Positions 21,749 to 64,000 of a stretch of DNA of 64,000 nt are shown piece after piece (position 1 is the stretch's first letter; each line of letters begins with the position of its first letter). A program made the position numbers and the translations under genes. The stretch is from contig NC_030678.2 of the NCBI RefSeq assembly GCF_000004195.4, positions 152,249,547-152,313,546 of the forward strand, in the 5' to 3' direction. The notes beneath the pieces are model-generated. The model was not told where the DNA came from. It searched no databases and saw only the letters and a list, made by a program, of their open reading frames with translations. The DNA is from Xenopus tropicalis. Lineage: Eukaryota; Chordata; Amphibia; Anura; Pipidae.

Positions 21749-21868
21749 TAGTTAAAAACATGGGTAACTACTGTAGGACCCAAAAGGCCTGACACATTTT
21801 GGGTATCAAACCCTTAATCATAGGATCAGGTCTCTTGGGCCTACAGTAATTACCCATGTTTTTAACTA
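21749..21868. repeat. Inverted repeat, probable PLE terminal remnant
   Basis: 21749-21777 and 21840-21868 are inverted repeats matching at 28 of 29 bases, around a 62-base centre. Read on the minus strand the centre has GGG TTTGATA CCC then AAAATG, the same order (hairpin followed by an A-rich core) seen near the ends of the two larger Penelope-like loci. It may be a solitary inverted PLE terminus; no coding part remains. Confidence 0.45.
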
Positions 21869-22700
21869 CTAAATCAAGGAACGCAGCCTTTTCCCTTAGT
21901 ATTTTGTTTTGCTGACGCTGCAGTTTTGGGGGATTGGCAAGCACCCGGCCTTACGGGTTCCTATTCCTGCTATAAGTGGCGCTGGGGGTGAGTCTGGACA
22001 CTTATTAATATGTTTTCCTTTTGTCCAGACAAAAGAACATTAGGGTAATAGGGTATTAGGCCTATTTCTTTGAGAGACTCATGGCCTGGTAACATTTTTT
22101 TTGGAAATACATTGAAAGGGATTGGGAAGTTATAGATATGGATGGTGAGGGAGGATTTGGCTAGTCGATGCTGTCCCCTCTCATCCCATCCCCAGGATGT
22201 ACCTTTTTAGCAATGGAGTGTGTTGGGGGGTTGGGGTTGAGCCCAAATTCCGATGATAAAAACAGAATTTCAGTTCTTATAAGTTACCAGGAGAAGCTTT
22301 TTGTGGCCTCCTGTAACCTGCAGGGCACTGATGTCTGTTTCTCAACTTTACTGATGGCAGGAGCGCCCTGTGGATGGTTGCCCAAATGGCAAATAAGAAT
22401 TAGTACTAAAGATTTGATGGGATTGGGAAACCTGCTCAATGGCCACTTAATCCCCTGCCCTTCCATTGAAAAAAAGCAATAGAAAAGTGCAGGGGCAGTT
22501 CAAGAGGGACTGGGGTGTCAGTTGGACATTGTCAGTGTCCCACATAGCTACCGGAGGGGACAAGCAGTGACAATACAATTATAAGCACTTCGTGGTTGGT
22601 GTGTAGGAAGCGGAGGAATCTACACTACTGAGAGCTGCCTTTACTTGGATTTGAGTTCAGCACAAAACCTTTATTTTTTTATCGGTATATAATTATCTGT
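21869..22700. other. Intergenic, no gene seen
   Basis: Non-coding. The open frame 22168-22482 has no recognisable domain, codon pattern or splice context. Confidence 0.5.
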
Positions 22701-22783
22701 TTAAAGGAGAAGGAAAGTCTCAGTCACTAGGGGGTGCCAAATTGTTAGGTCCTCCAGTGACTGTAACTTTCCTTCTCCTTTAA
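22701..22783. mobile_element. Minimal T2-type MITE
   Basis: TTAAAGGAGAAGGAAAGT at one end and ACTTTCCTTCTCCTTTAA at the other form a near-perfect 83-bp foldback with TTAA at both edges. T2 MITEs of Xenopus (Kolobok-like) have TTAA target duplications and AAGG-type ends, which this fits. Confidence 0.85.
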
Positions 22784-23719
22784 ATAAAAGCTCCACTGGC
22801 AGTGACAAGTTACTCTGTGTGCTCTGTTCATTATTAAAGATTTTGTACAAACATTCATGTTGGAATTATGCCATTAGGCCTGATAGGGGGTCTCATTGGT
22901 GCTCACTGTGAGTTCTGGTTCCTGAGGTTCTGTCTGGCTCATGAACCAAGAGTTTCAGTGTAAGGCACAAGGGCAGCTCTGGGATCTGCTGGACCCATTA
23001 ACATTACTGCACTCCATGAGCTTGTTGGACACGTATAATATAATAAGCCTTGGCCCATGTTCTTGAACAATACCCAGAGGAACATCCTTGACAATGACCA
23101 AAGGGTAGATAAAAGCACATCTGACATTTATCAGATCTATAACAAAGGTCCATGTCAATAACAATTATTGTAAAAATAACCCCCCACAGAAATGTTGGAT
23201 CGGCCATAACATCAGGTCTGTGCCCCTACAGCGCTGCTCCTGGGGTGAGAGCACATATTGCTCACCTGGGATCCCTTGCCCTTTATTGCCTTTGGGAGTA
23301 TCAGTGGGGTCACAGATGGTAATAGAATTATCACATTATTATCAGTTGACAGGTTTATCTATTGCGACTGGTGTGATTCCCCACTTTCCCTACAATAAAG
23401 CTGCCCAACTGGGCTGAGAAGACTTCTCTGTATCTTCATGGCACTTTAACCCCAGTAACTTAGTTTCTGTATCTCTTTATTCTTAGGGGCAGATTTATTA
23501 AAATGTTCTATTCATTTCTATAGGATTCTAAGAAGTATATTTTTTACACTTCTAAAAATCCCATAGGACTGAATAGAAAGTGGGTGAGTTATGTGTTAAG
23601 CTCTAAACCTTTGCACTTTTTGTTTTAAAATAAAGCACAAGTTCTAGCAGAATATAACAATGCTGGTGATATTTACACATGCCAAGCCTTCAGATATAAA
23701 TATACCATCTCTAGAATGC

Positions 23720-24070
23720 AACAGCGATGATGTCCAGAGATATTTTGAGGATGCTAGAGTCTGTGCATGGCATCAAGAAATCAGGAGACGACCAAGGCAT
23801 TTGGAGAACATTATTGTACCCAGTGTCAGGAAAATGGCTTCTCTGTTGCAGATCATGGGCCAACCGGACAATGACCCCAAGCAAACTGCACTCAGGAAAA
23901 GACAAATTGTTGGACTGTTCGAAAGTGGGCAACAATGAGTTCAGATCTAAATCCCACTGAACACTTGTGGAGAGATCTTAAAACTGCAGTTGGGAAAAGG
24001 CGCCCTTCAAATGTGGGAGACCTGGAGCAGCGAGAAGTGTCAGCAGAGAGATGTGCAGAACTAATTCACA
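23720..24070 (+). pseudogene. Tc1-like transposase remnant
   Basis: Plus-strand pieces in shifting frames read GQPDNDPKQTA (the second catalytic Asp block, normally QQDNDPKHT) near 23858-23890, then SSDLNPTEHLWRDLKTAVG (the block with the last catalytic Glu) near 23937-23994, then RRPSNVGDLEQ. A frame change lies between the two blocks. The N-terminal DNA-binding part and both TIRs are not visible. It is dead, and separate from the better preserved Tc1 at 39048-40637. Confidence 0.75.
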
Positions 24071-24151
24071 TCTAGAGGAAGATCTTGCTTTGACTTATTC
24101 TTACCTAATGGTGTGCTCCCAAATACTGAGTCCATACATTTGTCATAGGGG

Positions 24152-24374
24152 CAGGGTCGGACTGGGGGGTGCAGGGCCCACCAGGGCTGCCGCCCCGGGG
24201 GCCCCGCACCTCCTGCTGCGCCCGTCTAACCCCCCACCAATCCCCGGACATCCTCCCCTGAACGTGTGCAAGTGAAACGCATCAGAGGAGGACAATGGCA
24301 GCCAGGGGAGCAACAACAGGGTCTGGGGCCCACTGGGTTTTTTCCCGGTATCCTGTCGGCCCAGTCAGACTCTG
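24152..24374. mobile_element. hAT-type MITE with 8-bp TSD
   Basis: Ends CAGGGTCGGACTGG and CCCAGTCAGACTCTG, flanked by CATAGGGG and CTTAGGGG (7 of 8 bases equal). Same family as 53575-53764 and 60078-60312. Confidence 0.8.
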
Positions 24375-24668
24375 CTTAGGGGGTCATTAACTAATGTTCA
24401 TATTTCATTATTTTTCTCATTACTTTTTTGCACCTAATTTGATTTTTTTTTGTGGAAATAAACACAAATTTTGCTGTCCTAAGCAAATTGTCATAATATT
24501 TTGGACCATGTGAGGGCTCAGATTTATCATCCTGATAATTTTCTTACCATGGTGATCAGTCGTTTAGTCGGACAGGTTAGAAAACTTCCCTTGAGGAACC
24601 TATAAAGCCTTTCCAGGAAGTAACTTTTGTACAATTTCAGTCTGAATGTTAGTTTTAGATCGTTGCAT

Positions 24669-25145
24669 TTAAAGGAGAAGGAAAGGTAAAAACTAAGTAA
24701 GCTTTATCAGAAAGGTCTATGTAAATACAGCCATAAGCACAGAGTCCTCTGTCAAAAGAAACACAGGATTTCTTGTCTCCTTTTTTGTAAACATGTTCTT
24801 AGGGTATCTGACTTCCTTTCTCAGAAAAATCCTTCATTCCAGGGGCCAGAGTCTGCACAGTTCTCTCCTCTCTCCCATCCCCTGCTCCCCCCTCCCATAA
24901 GAATGCATAAGAACTCACTCCCCCCTCCCTTAGGAATGCGTCATCTGAACTTCCAACTTTTATAACTGCAGCAGGAAGCTACCAAGACCAAGCTAAAATG
25001 GCAGCTGCTATTGGAGGGAGTTTCTAGGGCTCTTTACTCAGGGTATGGTAATGGTTTCTGCAGAATAAATATAGTGTTCTAGGTGGCACTAATGTGGCAA
25101 ATCTATTGGCAGTAAAATGGCAAAATGACTTTCCTTCTCCTTTAA
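24669..25145. mobile_element. T2-type MITE, 477 bp
   Basis: Ends TTAAAGGAGAAGGAAAGG and CTTTCCTTCTCCTTTAA are inverted repeats sharing the same termini as the 83-bp element at 22701-22783. The interior is unrelated and non-coding. Confidence 0.85.
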
Positions 25146-25609
25146 ACCTACTATCGATATCGGAACGTTCATCAGAAGAAGATGTGAGCGTGTATGGGCA
25201 GCTTGAGGGAAGGTAAGAGATGAAATGCTAACTGTGCGCTCATGAGATCCTCCTGGTACAATATTTTCCTCTTTCCACATTCACAAAAAATACAAGAATG
25301 GTTTTCTCTCCATATTATGGGCATTTATTCCATTTCCAGGAAACACTCCAGCTTGTAGGCAGATACGACTATTGAACCAAGATGTCAGTTTTATTGGAAA
25401 AGCGCCTTTTAGACCAACATACCAGCTGCAAATAGCGTGGGTTTGAGAACCAGATGTTTCCACGACTGCTGTAAAACTCAGAATGGTACAGCACAAATAC
25501 TTTCATGTCTATTTCCTGATTGGATTTTGAAATATCTGTCAATTTTGTAGAGCAAAAAAAAAGAGAATTATGGGAAAAAAAAACCACAGGGAAACACAAA
25601 AGCAGCAAA
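25146..25609. other. Region just beyond NBEA 3' end
   Basis: Non-coding sequence between the T2 MITE and the inferred NBEA polyadenylation region. No feature recognised. Confidence 0.5.
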
Positions 25610-27382
25610 TGAATTATTTGCATATTTTATTTTTCTTTTTTTTTTTTTATTTCCAACTGAACACATCTGGCATATTTGACATCTTTGCAATAAAACATGG
25701 TTACAATAGCTTAAGGAATTGATATATCCAAAATATCTCACCATGATTCCAAGATGAAATGAACGAGTCCCTCCAGGTGTTCAATATCCTCCTATTCTAA
25801 GCTACAACTCAAAGATATTGCTTAACAGACTGGTGATAAATAACTTAATATTTAAGTTGATTCCTCAAGTTTTTTTTTTTTCCTTTTTTCTTTTTTAGAA
25901 TCGCTTTTTTTTTTTTTGAATTTTTGTTTTCTTTTAAATACAAACAGCAATGTAGAAGAAACTCAGTGGTAAAACTTACTAATACAAGGTGAAGAACAAA
26001 TAATCACATCAATAAATAATGATATGTTTCTGGTGCAAAGTGCCAATACAAATAAATTCATTATTTCGTTTGACTCTTTCATTTTTAAATAAATGACTGC
26101 AAGTGAGTGTCAATTCGGAGAGAATTACATTCCTGATACATGCCTTATAGCCCTACCGACACAATATGTACATCTATGACAATACAGTCACCAAATATAC
26201 AAAGAAGAAACATGTGTATTTACCCCTGGGTGTGTCTTTTCCTTACCGCTACGTTGTGCAGGGAATGATTCCGACAGTCACTGCTGCACTACGGTAAATT
26301 GTAAAGCATTGTCTGTGCCTTGGGCTGGGAACGCGGCTTTAGGCACCTCCCCCCCCTCCCCCACAGCTGATCAGGGTAACACTCATCCTGTTGCACCAAA
26401 GCCCAAGTACTGATTAACAAAATCATTTTATCCATAAAGAAAGCCCAGAAATGAGCCAAACTCGTAACCCTAATTACCCGGCCAAGGTAGGAAGGGACTA
26501 TGCTAGATTCTCCCAAAGGGATGGTCATTCGGCACCTTGAAATTTAAGACCAGGGCTTTTCCCCATCTGTTCTGCTTTGTTATGATAAAGAAACGAGTGA
26601 AGAGAAACAGCAAGTATATCTCTTGTGAAAGAATAATGGCAAACCATGGCTTCGTATCCCTAGGTTCTGAAAGACTGAAAGACTTTTCTTCGAAGGGGCA
26701 AAAAGAAAGTGCGAACGTTAGATTTATGGTCGAACCCCACATTCCATATTTTGCAACAAGCTGCACCTTTTTATTAAAATGTATATATTATTATTAGATT
26801 TTTTTTTAGTTTCTTTCAAATCCCTGTTCCGCCACGACATCGGGTGTAAAGTACAAGCACATTGTAGCTCCATGATAAAATTAAGAAACTTTTTTTTTTT
26901 TTTTGTTCTTTATACAAGGTTTTACTTTTACAAAAGTATCCCTTTTTAAAGTTAAGATGTGCATCTGATGTAAAAAGTATCAAACATATAGATTTGTTTT
27001 TCTTTCACAGCTTGAAAAGAGGCTGGAAACGGGATGTGTGATTTGTGGACTAAACACCGAACGCAAGGTTCTCCGGGGTTACCCAAAGTCTCTTTGCAAT
27101 ACGTCCTATCTCCATTTTCTGCTTTTTAGATAAATAAAGTTTGATATAATTACCAAAACATCTCCTAGTCGCCATATTTTACATGATACAATCTCGCCTC
27201 TTAGCAGCTGGTGTTCAGTTGTGGAAAAAACACACAAGAAAAATGGTTGCTGACTACAATGCACAGCTATTGCTGGGTGTAATGGAATGTACAACGGAGG
27301 TCGATGCAGGCTTGGTTTATCCCTTCTCACTGCGGCACTTGTGCTCTCAGCCCATCCTCGGCTTCCCGATCTTCAGCCAGCT
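25610..27382 (-). other. NBEA: NBEA 3' untranslated region (inferred)
   Basis: AT-rich, repeat-poor sequence directly after the NBEA stop codon, with long T tracts on the plus strand (A tracts in the transcript). Candidate polyadenylation signals on the minus strand are AATAAA near 26774 and a cluster near 25627-25652. The low-coordinate cluster gives a 3' UTR of about 1.75 kb. The lack of repeats compared with both flanks supports a transcribed, constrained segment; the exact end is inferred. Confidence 0.5.
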
Positions 27383-59174
<31,792 letters not shown>

Positions 59175-60077
59175 CTGTAATTAAACATTTACATGTTTCA
59201 TCAGAAAATATTTCAGTTACACAAGCTGAAAAGAGCCAGAATAGAAAAGCTGAAAATGTAAAAAAAAAAAAAAAAAAACCGAAATAAACAATAAAGACCA
59301 AATAAAAACTTGCGTACAACAACTTAATATATAACATATTGAAATTATTATAAACAACTTTACCACAAATTCCTGAACCCTATAAGCACTGTCTATCCAA
59401 TCAAAAAGAAACAATAACTTTCAACAGACATTATTAATATTTTATTGCAGAAAATGGAAATTTAATACAAGCTGAATTTCATGGAAAAAAGAAATCTTCT
59501 AAGTATAATCAAATGTTCTGTACTGCTTTTAAAATAATCAAGTTACTCTTCACTCTCCCCCATCTCAGCAATCTGTCTCTCTACAAGCAGCTTTATGTCA
59601 GAGTCGGTTATTTCTAAACAGCTCTAATACATTGTCTAAGTGTACGCAAAGGTATTTGACCTGTCAATAAAAATCTGACTCCGACTCCTGCATGGAGAGA
59701 GAGAGATCACCGAGAGGGGATACTTAAGAGCAATTTGATTATTTCATATTAAATTGATTATTTCATATGAGATATTTTTATATTAAATTATTATATTAAT
59801 TCTCGCACTAGCTCCCCTTTAAGCTTTAAGAACACACAAACAGACTAAGTCATCTGAAATGTGGGAAACTATAAAGAAATAAATGCTTGGGGTTCATATA
59901 ACAAGCTCTGATCAAGAGTCTTGCATGTGGTTGGGCCCTAGCAAACATCTATAACTAGTTATTGAGGTGTAAACTGTATTCCTGAAATATAGGTCAGCGG
60001 TTTTGTTGAGGGAAACAGCAGTCAAAGACCATGACAGTAACTGGTTTGAGGGGCAGACGTCAGCTCATGGGTCCATA

Positions 60078-60312
60078 CAGTGTCGGACTGAGACGCCAGG
60101 GGCCCACCAGAAAACCTTGGATCACAGGCCCACTGTCTTAACTATTATTCCTCCTCTTCTCTTTCTCTTTTCTCTATCCTTCCATCTCTTTATCTCATAC
60201 AGAAATAGGGAATGACCATGCAATTGTCCAAATAGTTATAAGCAAGAGGGCCTACTGACACCTTAGCCCACAGGGAGTTTTCCTGGTATCCTGGTGGGCC
60301 AGTCTGACACTG
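60078..60312. mobile_element. hAT-type MITE with perfect 8-bp TSD
   Basis: Ends CAGTGTCGGACTGAG and CCAGTCTGACACTG, flanked by identical GGTCCATA at 60070-60077 and 60313-60320. It is the reference copy for the CAGTGTCGGACTGG family in this window. Confidence 0.92.
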
Positions 60313-61030
60313 GGTCCATAAATAGTCCAAAAATTTGCCTATACCTTGGGTATTGTAGGTACAAGACTAAATCCAGGACTCTACCATAGACAGTGTCAAA
60401 AACCAACAAAAATTTCAAAATCTGCCCTGTCCTAAGCTGATAAACATTAAAAGGAAAAAAAATCACTGATATTTAACTGTCCCATTTCTATGCAGGATTT
60501 CAAAGCCTACGTTTTGGAGGTGAAATTAAAGACTAGAGCTTACTACTATATATTTAGGTAAGTCCTGGTGAGTCTGCATACTTATTGGGGGACTATAAGG
60601 TCAAGTCATTAAAATCTGCTATGACCTTCTATCTCCTATATGTGGTATGTGGTCTGTGAGCTGTGTTTCTGTGGTGTCCTGAGACAGTTCCCAATAATGG
60701 AGTTTCCATCTCAGTTGATCTGCGATTACACCCAACCCATTCATAAATGACAATAAACAAATAACGGGGTTTATTTGGTTACAATCAGAAACTAAAAGAA
60801 ATATGTACATCTTCCATCAGGAGCTGAATTGCTTGAAATGTTTTGGATGCATGTATTCATGGGTGTAATAGAGACAAGCAGATATGATCAATATAGGAAA
60901 CCCAATATTTCTATTGTATAATTAACCTTGGCAGGAGGCACTGGCGTAACTGCCTCGGTTTAGCAAGTCACAGGTGTGATGAATTGCACAATCTCAGTAT
61001 TATTACTTCTCAGTATTTGCAAACACTTAG

Positions 61031-61200
61031 GGGCATATGTAACATAGCGTGTAAGCCAGTATCGCCGGTGATGGTGCCCATGATAACAAATAATCAGATC
61101 TTTGTTTTCCAACTTGTAAGTGACTGCTCAAATCTGCTGATTGGTCGTTATGGGCAAAATCACCAGTGATGTTCGCTTACACGCTATAATAAATATACTC
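61031..61200. mobile_element. Small TIR element
   Basis: GCATATGTAACATAGCGTGT at the left and ACACGCTATAATAAATATAC at the right are imperfect inverted repeats, both next to GTAAGC / GCTTAC. Non-coding, MITE-like. Confidence 0.7.
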
Positions 61201-62436
61201 TTTAATTATGTTTAACCTTTACTATACCTTTCCTGCCACCTATTATCCAGAAGCTAGTAAAATTCAAAATACAACAAAGCTGAAACGTACACACTTGTAG
61301 CTTGCAATAGCAGTTGGCAAAGTTTACATGAGCTTGTATGGCATCTAAATTGTGATATTAATCACCTGGTTTGCCAGACTCTCCAGTCACATGTGATTTA
61401 TGACACTACTTATGTCGCACTATACCCAATGGCATAAAGTACATAAGGGATTGCAGTTGTGGCTTTTGGAAGCACTTTCCGTCACTCGCAGTTTCTCCGC
61501 ACACTGATTAATCACTTGCCATTTTTGTGAAGATCTCACAAACTGGTGATTTTTTTCAGATGCATTTTTCAAGTCATCTAGCCAGCCTTGAAATTACAGC
61601 CATATACCTTCCATATGAATCCTTACCATGTTAAATGCATTGTTTTTGATGTACTGTAACAAATCAAGAATCTGCCCATCTTTCCTGCGCAATTTCTTTT
61701 GCAGTGATTGCAATAAGACAAACCTTAATTCAACTCAACTGCCAAGGGACGCAATCTTGGGATATAGAAAATAGAAAGTGAAAAGCAATATTCGTAAAGA
61801 TAAAATAAGCAAACGCAAACCTGAATCGCAATAACTAGTTGTCAGATAAAATAAACCATGTAGAATGGTCTGCCAATACATAAATGTCCTTGTTTCCCCC
61901 CACAAAAAGGCAGCTGTTTTAATATATGGCTCTTTAGTAAAAATTGCTGCTAGCGCATAATAAGATATTGGTCATACAAATAGATGGCAGACCAATTGTT
62001 TAACTTGAGAGCCCCATAACAAGGATCTGCTATAATCACTACCTCATTGTACCACTGGTGAGCAAATCTTTCCTTTTGTTATACAGGTGCAGGGACCAAC
62101 TTCCCTAATGTTCTTAAATATAGTATGCCATATACATATTCTCTATTAAATGGGTTTACATTCACTATAGTTTTCTATATTCTATACTCAGTAAAACATA
62201 TTGAATTTGGTTATTTGGCCCTATTTGTCGTACCAGCCAGCTGCAGCTAAATGCCACAATCAGCAGCTGGCATCTTTGCCTGCCACTAATCCAAGTCCAT
62301 GGACACTAAGTCACTCAAGCAAAAAGAGGACTTGAAACCATAACACTGCCTTTGCCTCAAATGTATTGTATGTGCATATACCCACATTATATTAAATACA
62401 CAAATCTGTCCCATATCTAATTAAGCTGAGCATATG

Positions 62437-62782
62437 TCTATGAAGATTCTCATTCATCCAGGTCATGATATACAGTATCTAGTAGAATTAAGTCTAAAAC
62501 AACTGGACTTTTTCTGAGTTTTTCTTGAAAACGTTTCACCACTCATCCGAGTGGCTTCTTCAGTTCAAATGACTGGTAGGGAATTCCCCGGTATTTAAAC
62601 TCTTGATGGTAGTAGAGTCACAGACATCCAATCACAATGGTTCCATTGAACTTGTTCAGTTAGGTGTTAGCTGAAACTGACAGGTGTAAGAAGGTATGAT
62701 CCAATCACAATGGTACCAAGATTCTCATTGATGAAGGTGTTAATCCTTCAAAGTACATGACTGGAAGTGTGAACTGTTGTGA
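62437..62782 (-). repeat. Inverted pLTR of the second PLE
   Basis: Read on the minus strand it contains GTC (62571-62573), ATTTGAA, CTGAAGA (62557-62563), a 6-bp stem CCACTC GGAT GAGTGG and GAAA (62534-62537) then CGTTTTC. CUGANGA, a stem and GAAA in that order is the conserved core of hammerhead ribozymes, which have been reported in PLE termini. Formation of helix I and III is not evident to me, so activity is unproven. Confidence 0.7.
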
Positions 62783-63919
62783 ACATGCATACCCACTGCC
62801 GAGGCAATTGATACAGTGAGGAAACGGCTGAAACAAGACACCACCCTCAGCAGCAGAACAAAGCTGACCCCAGAACAAGTTTGTTCCTTACTGGACCTAT
62901 GTCTCAATACCACTTACTTGAAGCACAAGGACGTTTTCTATAGACAAAAACATGGCTGTGCCATGGGTTCGCCTGTGTCTCCAATTGTAGCGAACCTTTA
63001 CATGGAAGAAGTGGAAAAGAAAGCCCTGGACACCTTCAAGGGAACAACACCAAGTCATTGGTTCAGATATGTGGATGACACCTGGGTCAAAATTAAAGAA
63101 CGCGAGGTTCCAGCCTTCACCAAACACATAAACTCGGTGGACAAAAACATCACGTTCACAAGGGAAGATGTGAAAGACAGCAAACTGGCTTTTTTGGACT
63201 ATGCTATAGTTATCAAAGAGGGGAGGGACCTGGATATTGAAGTATACAGGAAACCCACCCACACAGATCAGTACTTGCTGTTTGATTCCCACCACCCTTT
63301 GGAACATAAACTGGGTGTAATTAGGACTCTACATCATCGGGCTGAAACTGTGGCATCCAATGCAGAGGCCAAGGAGAAAGAATATAAACATCTAAAAGGA
63401 GCTCTGAAAACTTGTGGGTACCCAGACTGGGCCTTCATCAAAACCAAATCAAAGACCAACAGAAAGACCAGACCTACAAACAGAAGGGAGGAACACAGCA
63501 GGCGAAACAACATAGTCATTCCATATGTTGCTGGAACATCAGAAAAACTTAGGAGAATTTTCAACAAACATCGCATTCCTGTGTTTTTCAAACCCAGCAA
63601 CACCCTGAGACAGAAGCTGGTGCACCCGAAAGACCCAACACCCAAGCACATGAAAAGTAATGTGGTCTATGCTGTCCAGTGTAGTGAAGAGTGCTCAGAC
63701 TTATACATTGGGGAGACAAAACAACCTCTCTGTAAGAGAATGGCCCAACATAGGCGGGCAAACTCCTCAGGACAAGACTCAGCGGTCTATCTACACCTCA
63801 AAGAAAAAGGTCACTCTTTTGAGGACAGTAACGTGCATATTTTGGACCGAGAGGACAGATGGTTTGAAAGAGGTGTGAAAGAGGCCATTTATGCCAACCT
63901 GGAAAAAAACCATCCCTGA
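62783..63919 (+). CDS. PLE reverse transcriptase-GIY-YIG protein, 5' truncated
   Basis: An open frame from 62783 (TCIPTAEAIDTV, before the first usual start codon) to the stop at 63917-63919. The RT part has GCAMGSPVSPIVANLYMEEV (motif B), HWFRYVDDTWV (motif C, YVDD), KLAFLDYAIV (motif D) and EVYRKPTHTDQYL (motif E). The endonuclease part has SNVVYAVQCSEECSDLYIGE (GIY-YIG form VVYAV ... LYIGET), then LCKRMAQHRRA with the conserved Arg and a downstream REDRWFERGVKEAIYANLEK block with the Glu. RT motif A and the N-terminus are missing, replaced by the inverted terminus, so the protein cannot be active alone. The rest of the frame is intact, suggesting a fairly young copy. Confidence 0.9.
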   Translation, partial: TCIPTAEAIDTVRKRLKQDTTLSSRTKLTPEQVCSLLDLCLNTTYLKHKDVFYRQKHGCAMGSPVSPIVANLYMEEVEKKALDTFKGTTPSHWFRYVDDTWVKIKEREVPAFTKHINSVDKNITFTREDVKDSKLAFLDYAIVIKEGRDLDIEVYRKPTHTDQYLLFDSHHPLEHKLGVIRTLHHRAETVASNAEAKEKEYKHLKGALKTCGYPDWAFIKTKSKTNRKTRPTNRREEHSRRNNIVIPYVAGTSEKLRRIFNKHRIPVFFKPSNTLRQKLVHPKDPTPKHMKSNVVYAVQCSEECSDLYIGETKQPLCKRMAQHRRANSSGQDSAVYLHLKEKGHSFEDSNVHILDREDRWFERGVKEAIYANLEKNHP

Positions 63920-64000
63920 ACAGAGGAGGGGGCCTGAGACACCGCTTGTCACCAACATACAATGGCGCGTTGACATCCTTACCCCGGCAGTTTCACAACA

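Larger units (their letters stand above)
59175..62436 (-). other. NBEA: NBEA intron, incomplete in window
   Basis: I looked for the preceding BEACH exon and did not find it, so the intron probably continues past 64000. It holds a hAT-type MITE (60078-60312) and a small TIR element (61031-61200). Confidence 0.7.
62437..64000 (+). mobile_element. Second Penelope-like element with inverted terminus
   Basis: An inverted copy of the element's 3' sequence (about 62437-62782) sits directly in front of a plus-strand RT/endonuclease coding region (62783 onward). The window ends in TTTCACAACA, and the inverted part ends TGTTGTGAAC (about 62774-62783), its reverse complement apart from one base. So the 3' sequence that begins at the window edge is the partner of the inverted copy. 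This is the inverted pLTR arrangement known for PLEs. It is a different PLE from 8347-14610, and the element continues past the window. Confidence 0.85.

Noticed and set aside
1..25600. Search for a neighbouring host gene (for example DCLK1, near NBEA in other vertebrates)
   Set aside because: No conserved exon was recognised, only repeats and decayed transposons.
59175..62436. Search for the preceding NBEA BEACH exon
   Set aside because: No acceptor-exon-donor with the expected BEACH sequence was found, so the exon is presumably beyond the window.
62897..63976. Minus-strand frames over the second PLE
   Set aside because: Antisense shadows of the RT/GIY-YIG frame.

Overview
This window is vertebrate nuclear DNA, almost certainly from a clawed frog (Xenopus or a close relative). 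The evidence is a multi-exon gene with GT-AG introns, a strongly conserved C-terminal neurobeachin coding sequence, and dense non-coding DNA full of repeats typical of Xenopus: T2-type MITEs with TTAA ends, the short TIR repeat ending in CCCATACCTGTA, a Tc1 element and Penelope-like elements. There are no bacterial-type operons, and most long reading frames are chance or transposon-derived.

The only host gene I can support is the 3' end of NBEA (neurobeachin), on the minus strand from 59174 down to the stop codon at 27383. Eleven coding exons are visible (59022-59174, 54656-54823, 50389-50478, 48086-48278, 47416-47487, 46182-46337, 45356-45526, 36677-36778, 31048-31244, 29521-29672, 27383-27473). 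Their splice phases join without conflict into 514 residues plus a stop: the end of the BEACH domain and the C-terminal WD40 repeats. A 3' UTR probably runs to about 25610. The upstream exons lie beyond 64000.

Downstream of NBEA (1-25600) I see no host gene, only layered mobile DNA. This includes a decayed LINE RT fragment (1-300); an LTR/endogenous-retrovirus-like element with no coding core (1677-4439), nested inside a TIR repeat; a 6.3 kb head-to-head Penelope-like composite (8347-14610) whose 2,442-bp arms are nearly identical inverted repeats; an L1-type fragment ending in a perfect hairpin (15344-16310); a 13-bp minisatellite (17070-17238); and several hAT-type and T2-type MITEs.

Inside the NBEA introns lie a 1.6 kb foldback element (27655-29292), hAT-type MITEs with 8-bp target duplications, a frameshifted Tc1 transposon (39048-40637) that splits a 41-bp minisatellite, and a TIR element carrying a 25-C run (42805-43318). 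At the right edge is a second, different Penelope-like element, with an RT/GIY-YIG reading frame preceded by an inverted copy of its own terminal sequence (about 62437-64000).

The most interesting signals are the Penelope-like loci. Three places (8347-14610, 21749-21868, 62437-64000) share an inverted-repeat architecture and a hairpin-plus-GAAA-like terminal motif that may be a hammerhead-type ribozyme core.
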